Origin: Leptospirillum sp.
Lineage (GTDB): Bacteria > Nitrospirota > Leptospirillia > Leptospirillales > Leptospirillaceae
Direction of reading: 5' to 3'
Length of the DNA stretch: 57,885 nucleotides
NCBI GenBank assembly: GCA_027323445.1
Contig: DAHWBS010000006.1
Span: forward strand, 1 to 57,885
Part shown: positions 17,550 through 26,515 of the stretch, in pieces
How positions within the stretch are numbered: the stretch's first letter is position 1
Layout of the letters: every line of letters begins with the position of its first letter
Program-made: the position numbers and the translations under genes
Notes under the pieces: model-generated
What the model was told of the DNA's origin: nothing
Database searches by the model: none
The model's input: the letters and a program-made list of their open reading frames with translations, nothing else

Positions 17550-20500
17550 TGTCCGACAGTTTAAGACATGGTCCGGGATTCGCGGGAAGGATTTCCCGAG
17601 CGTTTATTGATTCCCCCCTGACACCGATCCTGATCCTGATCTCCCTTGTCCTCGGTGGTCTGGCCATTTTGAAAACGCCAAGGGAAGAGGACCCCCAGAT
17701 CAAGGTCCCCATGATGGATCTCTTTGTTTCTGATCCAGGAATGTCCGCAACAGAGATCTCCCGTCATATCGTGGCACCGCTCGAACGGCACCTTTCCCGG
17801 ATCAAGGGGGTCAAGACCGTTTACTCCCGTTCTGAAAGCGGGACGGCTGTTGTGACGGTTCGCTTTCACGTGGGCGAGCCCATGGGAAAAAGTCTTGTCA
17901 AAATTTATAGCGAGGTCCTGAAAAGCCGTGGGTACCTTCCCCGGGACGCGGGTCCTGTGGTTGTCAAGCCTATGGATATCAACGATGTTCCCGTCATGGC
18001 GGTGACATTGTATTCGAAAACCGAGTCGGATGAGGTCCTTAATCGTCTTTCGGAGGATGTTGCGACAAGTTTCAAGAGAGTTTCGGGAACGGGTCGGATC
18101 ACGGTTATCGGTGGCCGGAGACGGACCGTCCGGGTTGTCTTGAGCCCATCGGATCTGACAGCCCATCATCTGACCCCGCTGGATGTTTCCGCTGCGATCT
18201 GGAGGTCGAACAGAAGCCTCGACCTCGGAAGCTTTGACCGGGACAATATTTCTTATCAGGTGGCTCTTTCAGGGGCACTGACACGGGTTTCCCAGCTTAG
18301 AAACCTGGTCGTTTCTGTCCAGAATGGGAAAAGCGTCCGTCTGTCCCAGGTTGCAAAGGTGACAGATGGTCCCGGTCCGCTTGAAAGCTATGTCTGGATC
18401 GGTCATCCGCCGACTTCTCCTGAGCCGGGCGATGAAACGGCGGTCACAGTGGCTGTTGCCAAAAAGAAAGGGATCAATGCCGTTCTTGTCAGCAACAACA
18501 TTCTTCAAAAGATGAAAGACCTTTCGGCGAGAAAAATTCCTTCTGATGTTCACTGGGCGGTGACCAGAAACTACGGCCATACCGCCAATGAAAAAGCCGA
18601 TGATCTTTTATGGCACCTTGTTGTTGCGACTGTAGCGGTCATCCTTCTTGTCGCACTGGGTCTTTCCCTTCGGGAATCCGGAGTGGTTGCCGTTGCCATT
18701 CCGGTAACGCTTGCCCTTACATTGTTCGGATCCATGATGATCGGATATACGGTCAACAGGGTGACCCTTTTTGCGCTGATCTTTTCCATCGGGATTCTGG
18801 TGGATGATGCGATTGTTGTGGTTGAAAATATCAACAGGCATTTTCACTTTCTGGGAGGAAAAAGGGACAGGGATACGCTCCTTGAGCGCGCGATTGTTGC
18901 TGTAAGCGAGGTGGGGAATCCAACAATCCTGGCCACATTTACCGTTATCGGAGCGCTTCTTCCCATGGCGTTTGTCAGTGGGCTGATGGGGCCTTATATG
19001 CGTCCGATTCCGGTCAATGCCTCATTGTCGATGACCGGATCCCTTCTGGTAGCCCTGACGGTAGTGCCTTTTCTGGCCCTCCGGATGGTTCCCACCGCGG
19101 GCCATCACAACAAGATGATGGGAAAAGTCGATGGGGGAATACGCCATTTCTATCGAGTCATCATGACTCCTCTTCTGGAATCCCGGCTCCGTCAGAATCT
19201 GTTTTTTGGGATGGTTCTTTTGCTCACGGTCGGAGTCATGGCTTTTTTTGAAACCCGGACTCTTTTGCTGAAGATGCTTCCCTTTGACAACAAAAGCGAG
19301 CTGGATGTTGTGATAGACATGCCTGCTGGCACAACGCTTGAGTCAACCGCCCGAACGGCGCTGGCTCTGGAGAAGGTCATCCTGCGGGATTCTTCGGTCC
19401 GTTCTGATCAGGCTTATGTCGGGCTTGCTGCACCGTTCGATTTTAACGGCCTTGTCAGACACTATTACCTGCGCCGGGGAAAAAGGGTCGCTGAAATCCA
19501 TGTCAATCTCCTCTCACGAGAGAAGAGGTCTCTTCAAAGCCATCGGATTGCGGAAGAACTTGAGCGGAAACTTTCTCCTGTGGCAGCGTCCTTCGGGGCA
19601 AGGATCAAAATGGTTGAAGTTCCTCCTGGTCCTCCGGTCATGGCCCCGATCGTCGCGGAGGTGACCGGACCGGATCAGGCATCCATTGTCTCTTATGCAA
19701 AAAAAGTCCGGGATGTTTTCCGCAATACGGATGGAGTGATTGATGTCGACTCAACTCTTCCCGACCCTCAGGTGCGTTACAGGATGCGGGTAAACGAGGA
19801 AAAAGCGGCTCTTTCCGGCGTTTCAACGGAAGAAATCGAAAAGGCCCTGATTCTTGGACTGCATGGTGAGACAGGCGAGCTCCATAGGACCTCCGGAAAG
19901 GGGTATGTTCCCATTGTTCTCGATGTAGCAAGGAAAGATCGCTCTTCCATCAAGGATCTTGGCTCGATCATGGTCCGTTCGGATAACGGAAGACTTATCC
20001 CCCTGGGGACCCTGATTGATGTCTCGAAAGAGTCGGCCCCTCCCGTTCTGTATCGTAAAAACCTCCGCCCTGTGGTCTATGTGACGGGGAACACGATCGG
20101 ATCAAGCCGAAGCCCTGTCTATGCGGCGGTTGATCTTTCAAGAAAACTCCCTCCTTCGGATCTGTCGGGCCATAAGGAGACTGTCCGGCAATATTTTTGG
20201 GGATACCCGTCCTCGGATGAAAAAGTTTCTGTCCGATGGGGAGGGGAATGGCATGTCACCTATGTCACATTTCGGGATATGGGAATGGCCTTTATTGCGG
20301 CCATTGTGCTCATTTACCTTCTGATCGTGATCCAGTTCAAAAGCTATGTGACTCCATTGATCATCATGTCTCCGATTCCTCTGGCACTTATCGGCGTGAT
20401 CCCCGGACATGTTCTTCTGGGGTCGAACTTTACGGCGACATCTATGATCCGCTTTATAGCCCTGGCCGGAATCATGGTTCGAAACTCCATCCTGCTCGTG

Positions 20501-20779
20501 GATTTTCTTCATACGAAAAAGAGTGAGGGGGTAGAGCTGAAACAAGCGATTCTGGAGGCCGGTGCCGTCCGGACAAGGCCCATATTGCTGACAGCGCTGG
20601 CACTGGTCGCTGGTTCCTTTGTCATTCTCTCCGATCCGATTTTTCGGGGAATGGCCATTGCACTTCTTTCGGGTTCGATTGTCTCGACGATCCTGACCCT
20701 TGTTCTTGTTCCTCTCCTGGTGGCCCGGGTGGAGGGGAGCCGCTGGCCGGAAGGCCGGCGGGTGGTTCCCGGGAATTGA
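17549..20779 (+). CDS. RND-family efflux pump
   Basis: A 1076-residue inner-membrane proton-driven pump with the AcrB/MexB layout: twelve helices and two large periplasmic loops. Helix 4 has the proton-relay aspartates in GILVDDAIVVVENI (about 408-421). The second half repeats the motif set, including YLLIVIQFKSYVTPLIIMSPIPLALIG-type helices. The length and the absence of CusA metal-relay features suggest the HAE1 drug/solvent group, but specificity is not readable. It is the third structural gene of the ArsR-controlled operon. Confidence 0.92.
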   Translation: MSDSLRHGPGFAGRISRAFIDSPLTPILILISLVLGGLAILKTPREEDPQIKVPMMDLFVSDPGMSATEISRHIVAPLERHLSRIKGVKTVYSRSESGTAVVTVRFHVGEPMGKSLVKIYSEVLKSRGYLPRDAGPVVVKPMDINDVPVMAVTLYSKTESDEVLNRLSEDVATSFKRVSGTGRITVIGGRRRTVRVVLSPSDLTAHHLTPLDVSAAIWRSNRSLDLGSFDRDNISYQVALSGALTRVSQLRNLVVSVQNGKSVRLSQVAKVTDGPGPLESYVWIGHPPTSPEPGDETAVTVAVAKKKGINAVLVSNNILQKMKDLSARKIPSDVHWAVTRNYGHTANEKADDLLWHLVVATVAVILLVALGLSLRESGVVAVAIPVTLALTLFGSMMIGYTVNRVTLFALIFSIGILVDDAIVVVENINRHFHFLGGKRDRDTLLERAIVAVSEVGNPTILATFTVIGALLPMAFVSGLMGPYMRPIPVNASLSMTGSLLVALTVVPFLALRMVPTAGHHNKMMGKVDGGIRHFYRVIMTPLLESRLRQNLFFGMVLLLTVGVMAFFETRTLLLKMLPFDNKSELDVVIDMPAGTTLESTARTALALEKVILRDSSVRSDQAYVGLAAPFDFNGLVRHYYLRRGKRVAEIHVNLLSREKRSLQSHRIAEELERKLSPVAASFGARIKMVEVPPGPPVMAPIVAEVTGPDQASIVSYAKKVRDVFRNTDGVIDVDSTLPDPQVRYRMRVNEEKAALSGVSTEEIEKALILGLHGETGELHRTSGKGYVPIVLDVARKDRSSIKDLGSIMVRSDNGRLIPLGTLIDVSKESAPPVLYRKNLRPVVYVTGNTIGSSRSPVYAAVDLSRKLPPSDLSGHKETVRQYFWGYPSSDEKVSVRWGGEWHVTYVTFRDMGMAFIAAIVLIYLLIVIQFKSYVTPLIIMSPIPLALIGVIPGHVLLGSNFTATSMIRFIALAGIMVRNSILLVDFLHTKKSEGVELKQAILEAGAVRTRPILLTALALVAGSFVILSDPIFRGMAIALLSGSIVSTILTLVLVPLLVARVEGSRWPEGRRVVPGN

Positions 20780-20809
20780 TTCTGGGATTTCTGATGATGG
20801 AGGAGTAAA

Positions 20810-21022
20810 ATGTCGATGGAAAGAATGATCCGTGCCCTGGCCGGATCCATGATACTGATCAGTCTTCTTTTATCTGTTTATGTTTCAAGGGAGTGGTTAT
20901 GGCTGACAGCCTTTGTGGGAGCCAATCTCCTGCAGTCTTCCTTTACCCGGTGGTGTCTTGCGGAGTCTATTTTGAGAAAGATTCTTCGAAGGCCGGTGGA
21001 AGGGGAAAAGAACTGCTGCTGA
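20810..21022 (+). CDS. DUF2892-type inner-membrane protein
   Basis: A 70-residue protein with two helices and the family pattern ERMIRALAGSMILISLLL ... LTAFVGANLLQSSFTRWCLAESILRK. DUF2892 occurs in rhodanese-linked YgaP-like proteins tied to sulfide handling; here it stands alone. Same operon as the RND pump, with GGAGG 5 nt before ATG. Confidence 0.75.
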   Translation: MSMERMIRALAGSMILISLLLSVYVSREWLWLTAFVGANLLQSSFTRWCLAESILRKILRRPVEGEKNCC

Positions 21023-21035
21023 CGGTGAGTGTCCG

Positions 21036-22034
21036 ATGAAAGCGATGATTCTGTCAAAAAGAGGGCCTGTAGGTCCGGATTCCCTCATTCTGAAGGAGAT
21101 TCCTGTGCCGTCTCCGGGGAAGGGGGAGGTTCTGATCAGGGTTCGCTCTTGCGGGGTTTGCCGAACGGATCTTCATGTGGTGGAAGGTGATCTTCCCGGG
21201 GTCTCTCCCGGGACGATTCCTGGCCATGAAATTGTTGGCGAAATCGCGGGTATCGGGGAAGAGGTCACCGGATGGAATCTTGGTGATCCTGTCGGCATGG
21301 CCTGGCTTTACAGGTCATGCGGATCGTGTCGATTTTGTCTTTCAGGGAAAGAAAATTTGTGCTTGTCCCCTCTCTTTACAGGTTATGACAGGCCCGGTGG
21401 ATTTGCCGAGTATGTCGTGGGGGATGGGCGTTTTGTTTACCATTTGAACATCGGGGATCCCTCTGTGTTTGCACCCCTTTTGTGTGCCGGGATTATCGGA
21501 TACCGGGCTTTTAAAAGGCTTGGCCTTTTCCGCGGGCAGCATCTGGGTCTTTACGGATTTGGCGCATCGGCCCATCTTGTTTTGCAAATGGCAAAATCTT
21601 CAGGAATGAGTGTCTCGGTCATCAGCAGGGGAGATGCGCATCAGTCTCTGGCACGGGAAATGGGGGCCGATTTTGTTGGGGCTTCGGGGACTCACCCTCC
21701 GGAGCTTCTTGACGGGGCGATCCTGTTTGCGCCGGCAGGAGAAATCGTGCCGGACATCATGCTCGACCTTGATCGGGGAGGCCGGCTTCTGATTGCCGGG
21801 ATCCACCTTTCGGATATCCCATCCCTTGTTTACCATGATCAGCTTTTTCTGGAAAAAAGTCTTGGCTCGGTGACCGCGAATACCAGGGAGGATGGACTGG
21901 GTCTTTTAAAAATGGCCAGAGCATTCGACATCACACCAAGAGTCAGGATTTATCCTCTTGAGGATGCGACATCCGCCCTGATGGATTTGAAAAATGACCA
22001 GATTCGGGGAGCTTGTGTCCTGAAGGTTTCCTGA
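21036..22034 (+). CDS. Zinc-dependent alcohol dehydrogenase (MDR superfamily)
   Basis: A 332-residue NAD(P)-dependent alcohol/aldehyde oxidoreductase. Catalytic zinc ligands are C42 (CGVCRTD), H63-E64 (GHE) and a Cys near 150 (LLCAG). The structural zinc lobe is C95, C98, C101, C109. The dinucleotide-binding segment is LGLYGFGASAHLVLQMA. It closes the efflux operon, 13 bp after DUF2892, which hints at aldehyde or alcohol detoxification next to solvent/drug export; that is inference. Confidence 0.88.
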   Translation: MKAMILSKRGPVGPDSLILKEIPVPSPGKGEVLIRVRSCGVCRTDLHVVEGDLPGVSPGTIPGHEIVGEIAGIGEEVTGWNLGDPVGMAWLYRSCGSCRFCLSGKENLCLSPLFTGYDRPGGFAEYVVGDGRFVYHLNIGDPSVFAPLLCAGIIGYRAFKRLGLFRGQHLGLYGFGASAHLVLQMAKSSGMSVSVISRGDAHQSLAREMGADFVGASGTHPPELLDGAILFAPAGEIVPDIMLDLDRGGRLLIAGIHLSDIPSLVYHDQLFLEKSLGSVTANTREDGLGLLKMARAFDITPRVRIYPLEDATSALMDLKNDQIRGACVLKVS

Positions 22035-22066
22035 AGGGCCGTCTCTGGAGGACAGGACCGGACCAT

Positions 22067-22099
22067 AAAAAAAGCCCTCCTTGCAAGGAGGGCTTTTTT
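22067..22099. terminator. Strong bidirectional Rho-independent terminator
   Basis: The palindrome GCCCTCCTTGCAAGGAGGGC (22074-22093) is flanked by A7 on the left and T6 on the right. It ends the efflux operon on the plus strand and the small secreted-protein gene on the minus strand. Confidence 0.92.
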
Positions 22100-22101
22100 A
22101 T

Positions 22102-22449
22102 TTATTCAACGTTGACGGTCACTTTGGACTTTGGTCCCAGGATCTTGTGGCCTGCGGTCGCGACCTTGAGCGTAAGGGTATGCTTGCCTTTTGGCAGTTT
22201 GATCTTTATGGGGTTTTGATGGCTGGGCTCAGAAAACTGTCCGTCAATAAAAAGGTGGACATGGTCGCCCTTTGGTCCCTTGTGAAGAATGTAATGAATC
22301 ATAACGGGGTTATGAACAGTCGATCCGCTTTTGGGGGCGGTGATCCTGACGGATGTTTTATCGGCGGCGAATGCCGGAGACGTAACGAAACCCAGCGAAA
22401 GAAACGCGGCGGATATAAGGGAAGCTGTGACACTTTTCAAGTGATTCAT
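22102..22449 (-). CDS. Small secreted beta-sandwich protein, DUF4399-like
   Basis: A 115-residue protein with a clear cleavable signal peptide (to about AFA-AD, residue 29). A single Ig-like domain follows with GPKGDHVHLFIDGQ and PKGKHTLTLKVATAGH, resembling DUF4399 proteins. The two histidines of HVH and the lysine-rich tail are notable, but a metal role is only a guess. GGAGGAACA precedes ATG. Confidence 0.68.
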   Translation of the reverse strand: MNHLKSVTASLISAAFLSLGFVTSPAFAADKTSVRITAPKSGSTVHNPVMIHYILHKGPKGDHVHLFIDGQFSEPSHQNPIKIKLPKGKHTLTLKVATAGHKILGPKSKVTVNVE

Positions 22450-22705
22450 TGTTCCTCCTTCTTGATGGTATTTGGGTGACCTGTTTTAAACTATCATGAG
22501 ATGCCAAAAGAGCCAAGACTTTCCTGCCGGAGAGCAGGTCCCCTGGACTCTCCGGTTATTTCAGGGAAGACAGCCGCGAGGGTCCAGCGGATGGAAAAAT
22601 GCTCCAGACTCTTTCTTTGAATGATTTTAGCACGATTTTGGAAAAACGGTTTTTTAAGACGCTCTTGAGATCTTGATGCCAAGAATTAAACGGGAGGTAT
22701 ATAAT

Positions 22706-22756
22706 ATGAACCGGGACGTTCGGGGAATCGCTGTTCCCTTTATCAACCGGCAGTGA
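22706..22756 (+). CDS. Possible 16-residue leader peptide ORF
   Basis: GGGAGG is 8 nt before an ATG that opens a 16-codon frame ending in TGA at 22756, 27 bp before the next gene. It is too short for family recognition. It may be a leader for the operon, or chance. Confidence 0.33.
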   Translation: MNRDVRGIAVPFINRQ

Positions 22757-22783
22757 AGATGCGCAAAGCTATGGAGGTATCTC

Positions 22784-23017
22784 ATGGAATCGGATCGTTA
22801 CATTGTGATTCGGAACAGGCTTCTCGACCTTGATGGAGAGATTTCCAAGGATCATTTCGTGATCGGAAGCCGCTGGCAGTCTCTTGAGCAAGACATTGAC
22901 GAGGGAGAAAACGAGCATTTATTCTCTTCTGATGAGGCATCGTCTCTCCGTGAGCTTCTTGAAGACCTGCGATCCGAACACGATCTTCGGATGAATTCCG
23001 GCACATTGGGGAGCTAG
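22784..23017 (+). CDS. Small acidic hypothetical protein
   Basis: A 77-residue, charged, soluble, probably all-helical protein; no known domain recognised. GGAGG precedes ATG at good spacing. The stop is followed within 4 bp by a lipoprotein gene, so it looks like a genuine operon member. Confidence 0.55.
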   Translation: MESDRYIVIRNRLLDLDGEISKDHFVIGSRWQSLEQDIDEGENEHLFSSDEASSLRELLEDLRSEHDLRMNSGTLGS

Positions 23018-23021
23018 TTTG

Positions 23022-23630
23022 ATGAAAATCCAAAGGTGTTTCTCTCTCCCAACGCTCTCAGGAAGGGGGATCTTTGTTTCCTTCTTTTTTTTCCTGTTTT
23101 TGGCCATTGCGTCTTGCCAGACATCCCCCGCAGAGCATTTTACCCCGCAAATCATTGCAGAGGGTGAAACCGGAGAGACTCCGGTGACAATTTCAAAGCA
23201 GCTGACCGCTGAAATTGATGCAGTACTCGATGCTACTCTTGAAAAAGGAAAGCCGCAGGAGAGTGTTCTTGTCCCGAAGTTTATGGATAACCGTGGTGTT
23301 GCCCGGGTTCTCGGACGATATCTGGCATCGAGAATCAGCGAAGGTTTATCGACGGATCCCGCCCTGAATGTTGTTGACTCTGGAAAGCTCCGTCAAAAAA
23401 TGCATCTGGATGCTATTTCCCAGGGAGGGCAGGGGTCGTCTTCGATGATTATGGTCGCCAGGGAGTTGAATGCGGACCGGATTGTTTTGGGTCGAATGAC
23501 TGATCTTGGCCAGCAAATCGAGATATCGGCCAGGATCATTTCCGTTTCCGACGGAAAGGTTCTCGGTCAGGTCTCAAAATTGGTGAAAAAAAACGGATCA
23601 TTTCTGAACCTCTGGGATGTTGGTCCCTGA
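23022..23630 (+). CDS. FlgO-like lipoprotein
   Basis: About 202 residues. An N-terminal lipoprotein signal ends in AIASC. A FlgO/CsgG-like domain follows (VPKFMDNRGVARVLGRYLASRISEGL ... LNADRIVLGRMTDLGQQIEISARIISVSDGKVLGQ). FlgO proteins sit in the outer membrane near the flagellum; related domains occur in other secretion lipoproteins, so flagellar function is not certain. ATG at 23022 is preferred over TTG three bases earlier, since GGGGAG is then 8 nt away. Confidence 0.72.
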   Translation: MKIQRCFSLPTLSGRGIFVSFFFFLFLAIASCQTSPAEHFTPQIIAEGETGETPVTISKQLTAEIDAVLDATLEKGKPQESVLVPKFMDNRGVARVLGRYLASRISEGLSTDPALNVVDSGKLRQKMHLDAISQGGQGSSSMIMVARELNADRIVLGRMTDLGQQIEISARIISVSDGKVLGQVSKLVKKNGSFLNLWDVGP

Positions 23631-23670
23631 CAGCCGGGGGAATGCTCCTGATGATAGTGTGGAGGAATCA

Positions 23671-24531
23671 ATGAAGAGTCTAAAAAAGGCATCGGGTGCT
23701 GCTTTCCTGATGGCATCCCTGGCGGGTTGTGTTGTTTCGATCAATCCGGGACAGGCGGGTGTTTTCTGGAGCATCAGTCATGGAACGGACAAGGCTCAGA
23801 TCTACAGGGAGGGCGTTCAGGTGATTGCTCCCTGGAACCAGATGTATATTTATTCGCTGAGAACCCAGGAAGCGAGACTGAATCTGAATGTATTGACGGT
23901 GAACGGCCTCCCTATCGGGATGGATGCATCCGTTCTCTACAAGGTGGATGCGAAATATCTTCCGACCCTTCAGGAGACCGTTGGCCCCGACTACTTTCAT
24001 GTGTTGATTGCTCCCTATGTTCGGTCCGAGACGCGAAAGATCGTTGGCCGTTATACTCCCTCCCAGATCTATTCCAACCAGAGAGAGAAAATCGAGCGGT
24101 CGATCCTGAAACACCTTCGGGAGAAACTCAAGGGCTATCCTGTGACGGTCAGCGGATTTTTGATCAGAAATGTCAAGTTGCCGAGGGTGATCCGCACGGC
24201 GATCGAGCATAAGCTGACAGAGGAGCAGAACTTCCAGCGGATGGAGTATGTTCTGGATATCGCCCGAAAAGAAGCCCAGAAAAAGAGGATCGAAGCGGAG
24301 GGGATTTCGGCTTTTCAGAAGATTGTTCAGGAAAACCTGACTTCACAGTATCTGACATGGAAAGGAATTCGGGCAACCGAAGAACTGGCCAAGAGCCCCA
24401 ATGCGAAAATTGTCATCATCGGCAGCGGAAAAAATGGTCTTCCCGTGATTCTGAATGCTGATCCGGGAACGCTTGGGCAGAGAAGCCACCATCACACATA
24501 TCGGGGAAAGGATCAATCAAATGGCAACTGA
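23671..24531 (+). CDS. SPFH/Band 7 (prohibitin-like) lipoprotein
   Basis: A 286-residue envelope protein. A lipoprotein signal ends in SLAGC. A Band 7/SPFH domain occupies about residues 30-190, with RTQEARLNLNVLTVNGLPIGMDASVLYKVD and YVRSETRKIVGRYTPSQIYSNQRE, followed by the Glu/Lys-rich helix typical of prohibitins. The start is ATG at 23671 with GGAGG 5 nt upstream. Most bacterial SPFH proteins are anchored by a helix; a lipid anchor outside the inner membrane leaflet is unusual. Operon with the FlgO-like lipoprotein and bcp. Confidence 0.8.
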   Translation: MKSLKKASGAAFLMASLAGCVVSINPGQAGVFWSISHGTDKAQIYREGVQVIAPWNQMYIYSLRTQEARLNLNVLTVNGLPIGMDASVLYKVDAKYLPTLQETVGPDYFHVLIAPYVRSETRKIVGRYTPSQIYSNQREKIERSILKHLREKLKGYPVTVSGFLIRNVKLPRVIRTAIEHKLTEEQNFQRMEYVLDIARKEAQKKRIEAEGISAFQKIVQENLTSQYLTWKGIRATEELAKSPNAKIVIIGSGKNGLPVILNADPGTLGQRSHHHTYRGKDQSNGN

Positions 24532-24997
24532 GTTATTGAAGGAAGGGGCTTTGGCCCCTTCCTTTTCCGCTGCGGTTTTTGGATATGAGACACCGACGGT
24601 CAACCTCTCCGATCTTCGGGGACATATGGTTGTCCTGTATTTTTACCCAAAAGACGATACGCCCGGCTGTACCCGGGAGGCCTGCGATTTTCGCGATGCT
24701 TTCGAGGTGTTGAAGCGCGCGGGGGTTCTGGTCTTTGGAGTTTCCAGGGATTCCCTTGAAAGCCACGGAAAGTTTGTCAAAAAATATGGACTGAACTTTC
24801 CCCTTCTCTCGGACTCTGATAGTGCCATCTGTACGGCCTATGGGGTTCTGAAAGAAAAAAACATGTATGGACGAAAATCGATCGGGATTGAAAGAACAAC
24901 TGTTGTGATTGCTCCTGACGGGACCATCCGGAAAGTGTATCCAAAGGTCAAGGTGGACGGACATGTCGGTGAAATTCTTGGATTTTTGGGGGTATAG
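24521..24997 (+). CDS. bcp: Thioredoxin-dependent peroxiredoxin, BCP/PrxQ type
   Basis: A 158-residue thiol peroxidase that reduces hydroperoxides. The active site DDTPGCTREACDFRD holds peroxidatic C50 and resolving C55, the alpha-2 arrangement of the BCP/PrxQ class. ATG at 24521 has AAAGGA upstream and overlaps the SPFH gene by 11 nt; a longer frame upstream lacks homology. TrxC in the same window is a plausible reductant. Confidence 0.92.
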   Translation: MATELLKEGALAPSFSAAVFGYETPTVNLSDLRGHMVVLYFYPKDDTPGCTREACDFRDAFEVLKRAGVLVFGVSRDSLESHGKFVKKYGLNFPLLSDSDSAICTAYGVLKEKNMYGRKSIGIERTTVVIAPDGTIRKVYPKVKVDGHVGEILGFLGV

Positions 24998-25030
24998 GTC
25001 TTCTGGCCATGAAGAATCTGGAGAGGTCTT

Positions 25031-25282
25031 TTGAACTCATTCGATGACATGGGAGGCAAACGGATCCTCTGGGTGCTTCTGGTTGTGTGGATCGGGCTTC
25101 TTTATATGGCCCACTCGATGGAGTCCGGTTTGGGAACGGGAAATACCGGACCGCATCAGATGTTGCCATCCGGACCGTCGAAAGGGCTTCCTCCCGATGG
25201 CGATGAAAGGTCTCCGCGCTCCGGGGGGGACGAGGGAACGAGTGGTTCTCCTCATTTTCAGCCAACGGGACTTGGCCGATGA
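25031..25282 (+). CDS. Small single-helix membrane protein with disordered tail
   Basis: An 83-residue protein, one membrane segment (ILWVLLVVWIGLLYMAHS, about 12-29), then a Gly/Pro/Ser-rich hydrophilic tail. TTG start with GGAGAGG upstream. No family recognised. It follows bcp by 33 bp and is probably cotranscribed. Confidence 0.5.
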   Translation: MNSFDDMGGKRILWVLLVVWIGLLYMAHSMESGLGTGNTGPHQMLPSGPSKGLPPDGDERSPRSGGDEGTSGSPHFQPTGLGR

Positions 25283-25294
25283 CTCTTTTTTTCT

Positions 25295-26515
25295 TTAGGT
25301 CTTGATCGAATGTTTCCCTTGACGGGGCAAGGTTTTCAAGAGAAGAAACGTTCCTGTTGCGATGAAGGCAAGTGTCACTTCGAGAACATTGAGACTATGG
25401 CCGTGTTCCCAGGCCCAGGCGGCGGCAGGCTGGAAGAGGATCACTCCTGTCGTGCTGAAAATTTCGAGCTGGGAAAATCCCTTGTTTTTCTGACCTGCGC
25501 CCAGTTGCGAGGAAACCCGGGTTTTGACCGCTATTGATGTCCATAGTTCCCCCGCTCCCCACAGGGACATTCCGGCAATATAGTTCATTGACCCTCCGGA
25601 TGGGAGAAGGAGGAGAATGATCGCAAGCGACAAGATGATCGGTCCAGGCAGCAGATCGAAGCGTTTCTCCGGGTCGATCGGCTTGAAGGACAAAAACAGC
25701 CCCGATGCGACATGAATGACGCTTGAAAGAATAAATCCGGCTCCCATGATGATGGGCATACCGCTTTGCTCATTAAATCGGAACATCAGGAGTGTTGCAG
25801 GGAATATCGATGTTTTTAAAAGCGTTCCCCCAATAAGGGTCGGAATCCATCCGTCCTGTCCGGCCGAGAGTGTTCCTTTCAGAAAATCCTTGGGAGGTCC
25901 TTGATCCCCGCTGCTTCCGCCTGATAGGGAAAGGGTGTGTTTCTGGACCATTTTTGAGGCGGATACAGCCCAGAAAAAGCACAATGCTCCGGGAATGGCT
26001 GTCAGGTAGAATAGTTTCTGGACAGAGACCGTTCCGGTGAGGACTGTTGCCACCAGCGGTCCGATGATTCCTCCTGTCTGGTCAAGGGTCTGGATGCGGG
26101 AAAAAGATCTCGACAGCCATTCTTTCGGAATGACCCCGGAGACCAGTGCGTCTCTGGCTGGTCCGCGCAAGCCTTTCCCGAACCAGGAGACGGATTTGAG
26201 CAGGATCAGTGCGCCAGGAGCTGATACGACCCCCATGAGGGGGGTGACAACGGCTGTTAGCCCGTAACCGATCCTGACAAACAACCCCTGATTTTCTGTT
26301 GTTCCTCCCCAACGGGAGGTGCTGATGGCCCCGCCCATTCTTGCAAACTCTGCCACAGATTCCATAACCGAAACCGTAACAGCTGTGCCGCCCAGATGAA
26401 GTATCCAGAGAGGCAGGAGCATATGGGCCATCTCGTATGCAAAATCCGCATAAAGGCTCGTTTTTCCGAAAGCCATGACAATGGCTTGTTCTTCTTTCGG
26501 GAGGTTCGTGTCCAT
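25295..26515 (-). CDS. Major facilitator superfamily transporter
   Basis: A 406-residue twelve-helix protein with MFS topology. The segment SVSWFGKGLRGPARDALVSGVIPKEWLSRSF resembles the cytoplasmic loop and helix 4-5 region of YajR/tetracycline-type exporters. Substrate unknown. Its ATG shares one base with the TGA of the CaCA-like gene upstream, so the two are coupled. Confidence 0.8.
   Translation of the reverse strand: MDTNLPKEEQAIVMAFGKTSLYADFAYEMAHMLLPLWILHLGGTAVTVSVMESVAEFARMGGAISTSRWGGTTENQGLFVRIGYGLTAVVTPLMGVVSAPGALILLKSVSWFGKGLRGPARDALVSGVIPKEWLSRSFSRIQTLDQTGGIIGPLVATVLTGTVSVQKLFYLTAIPGALCFFWAVSASKMVQKHTLSLSGGSSGDQGPPKDFLKGTLSAGQDGWIPTLIGGTLLKTSIFPATLLMFRFNEQSGMPIIMGAGFILSSVIHVASGLFLSFKPIDPEKRFDLLPGPIILSLAIILLLLPSGGSMNYIAGMSLWGAGELWTSIAVKTRVSSQLGAGQKNKGFSQLEIFSTTGVILFQPAAAWAWEHGHSLNVLEVTLAFIATGTFLLLKTLPRQGKHSIKT

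Noticed and set aside
17561-18169. Long open frame on the minus strand inside the RND pump gene (also 8766-9323, 30303-31160 plus strand, 38137-38934)
   Set aside because: Shadow frames of strong coding genes; no Shine-Dalgarno, no domain character, odd composition.
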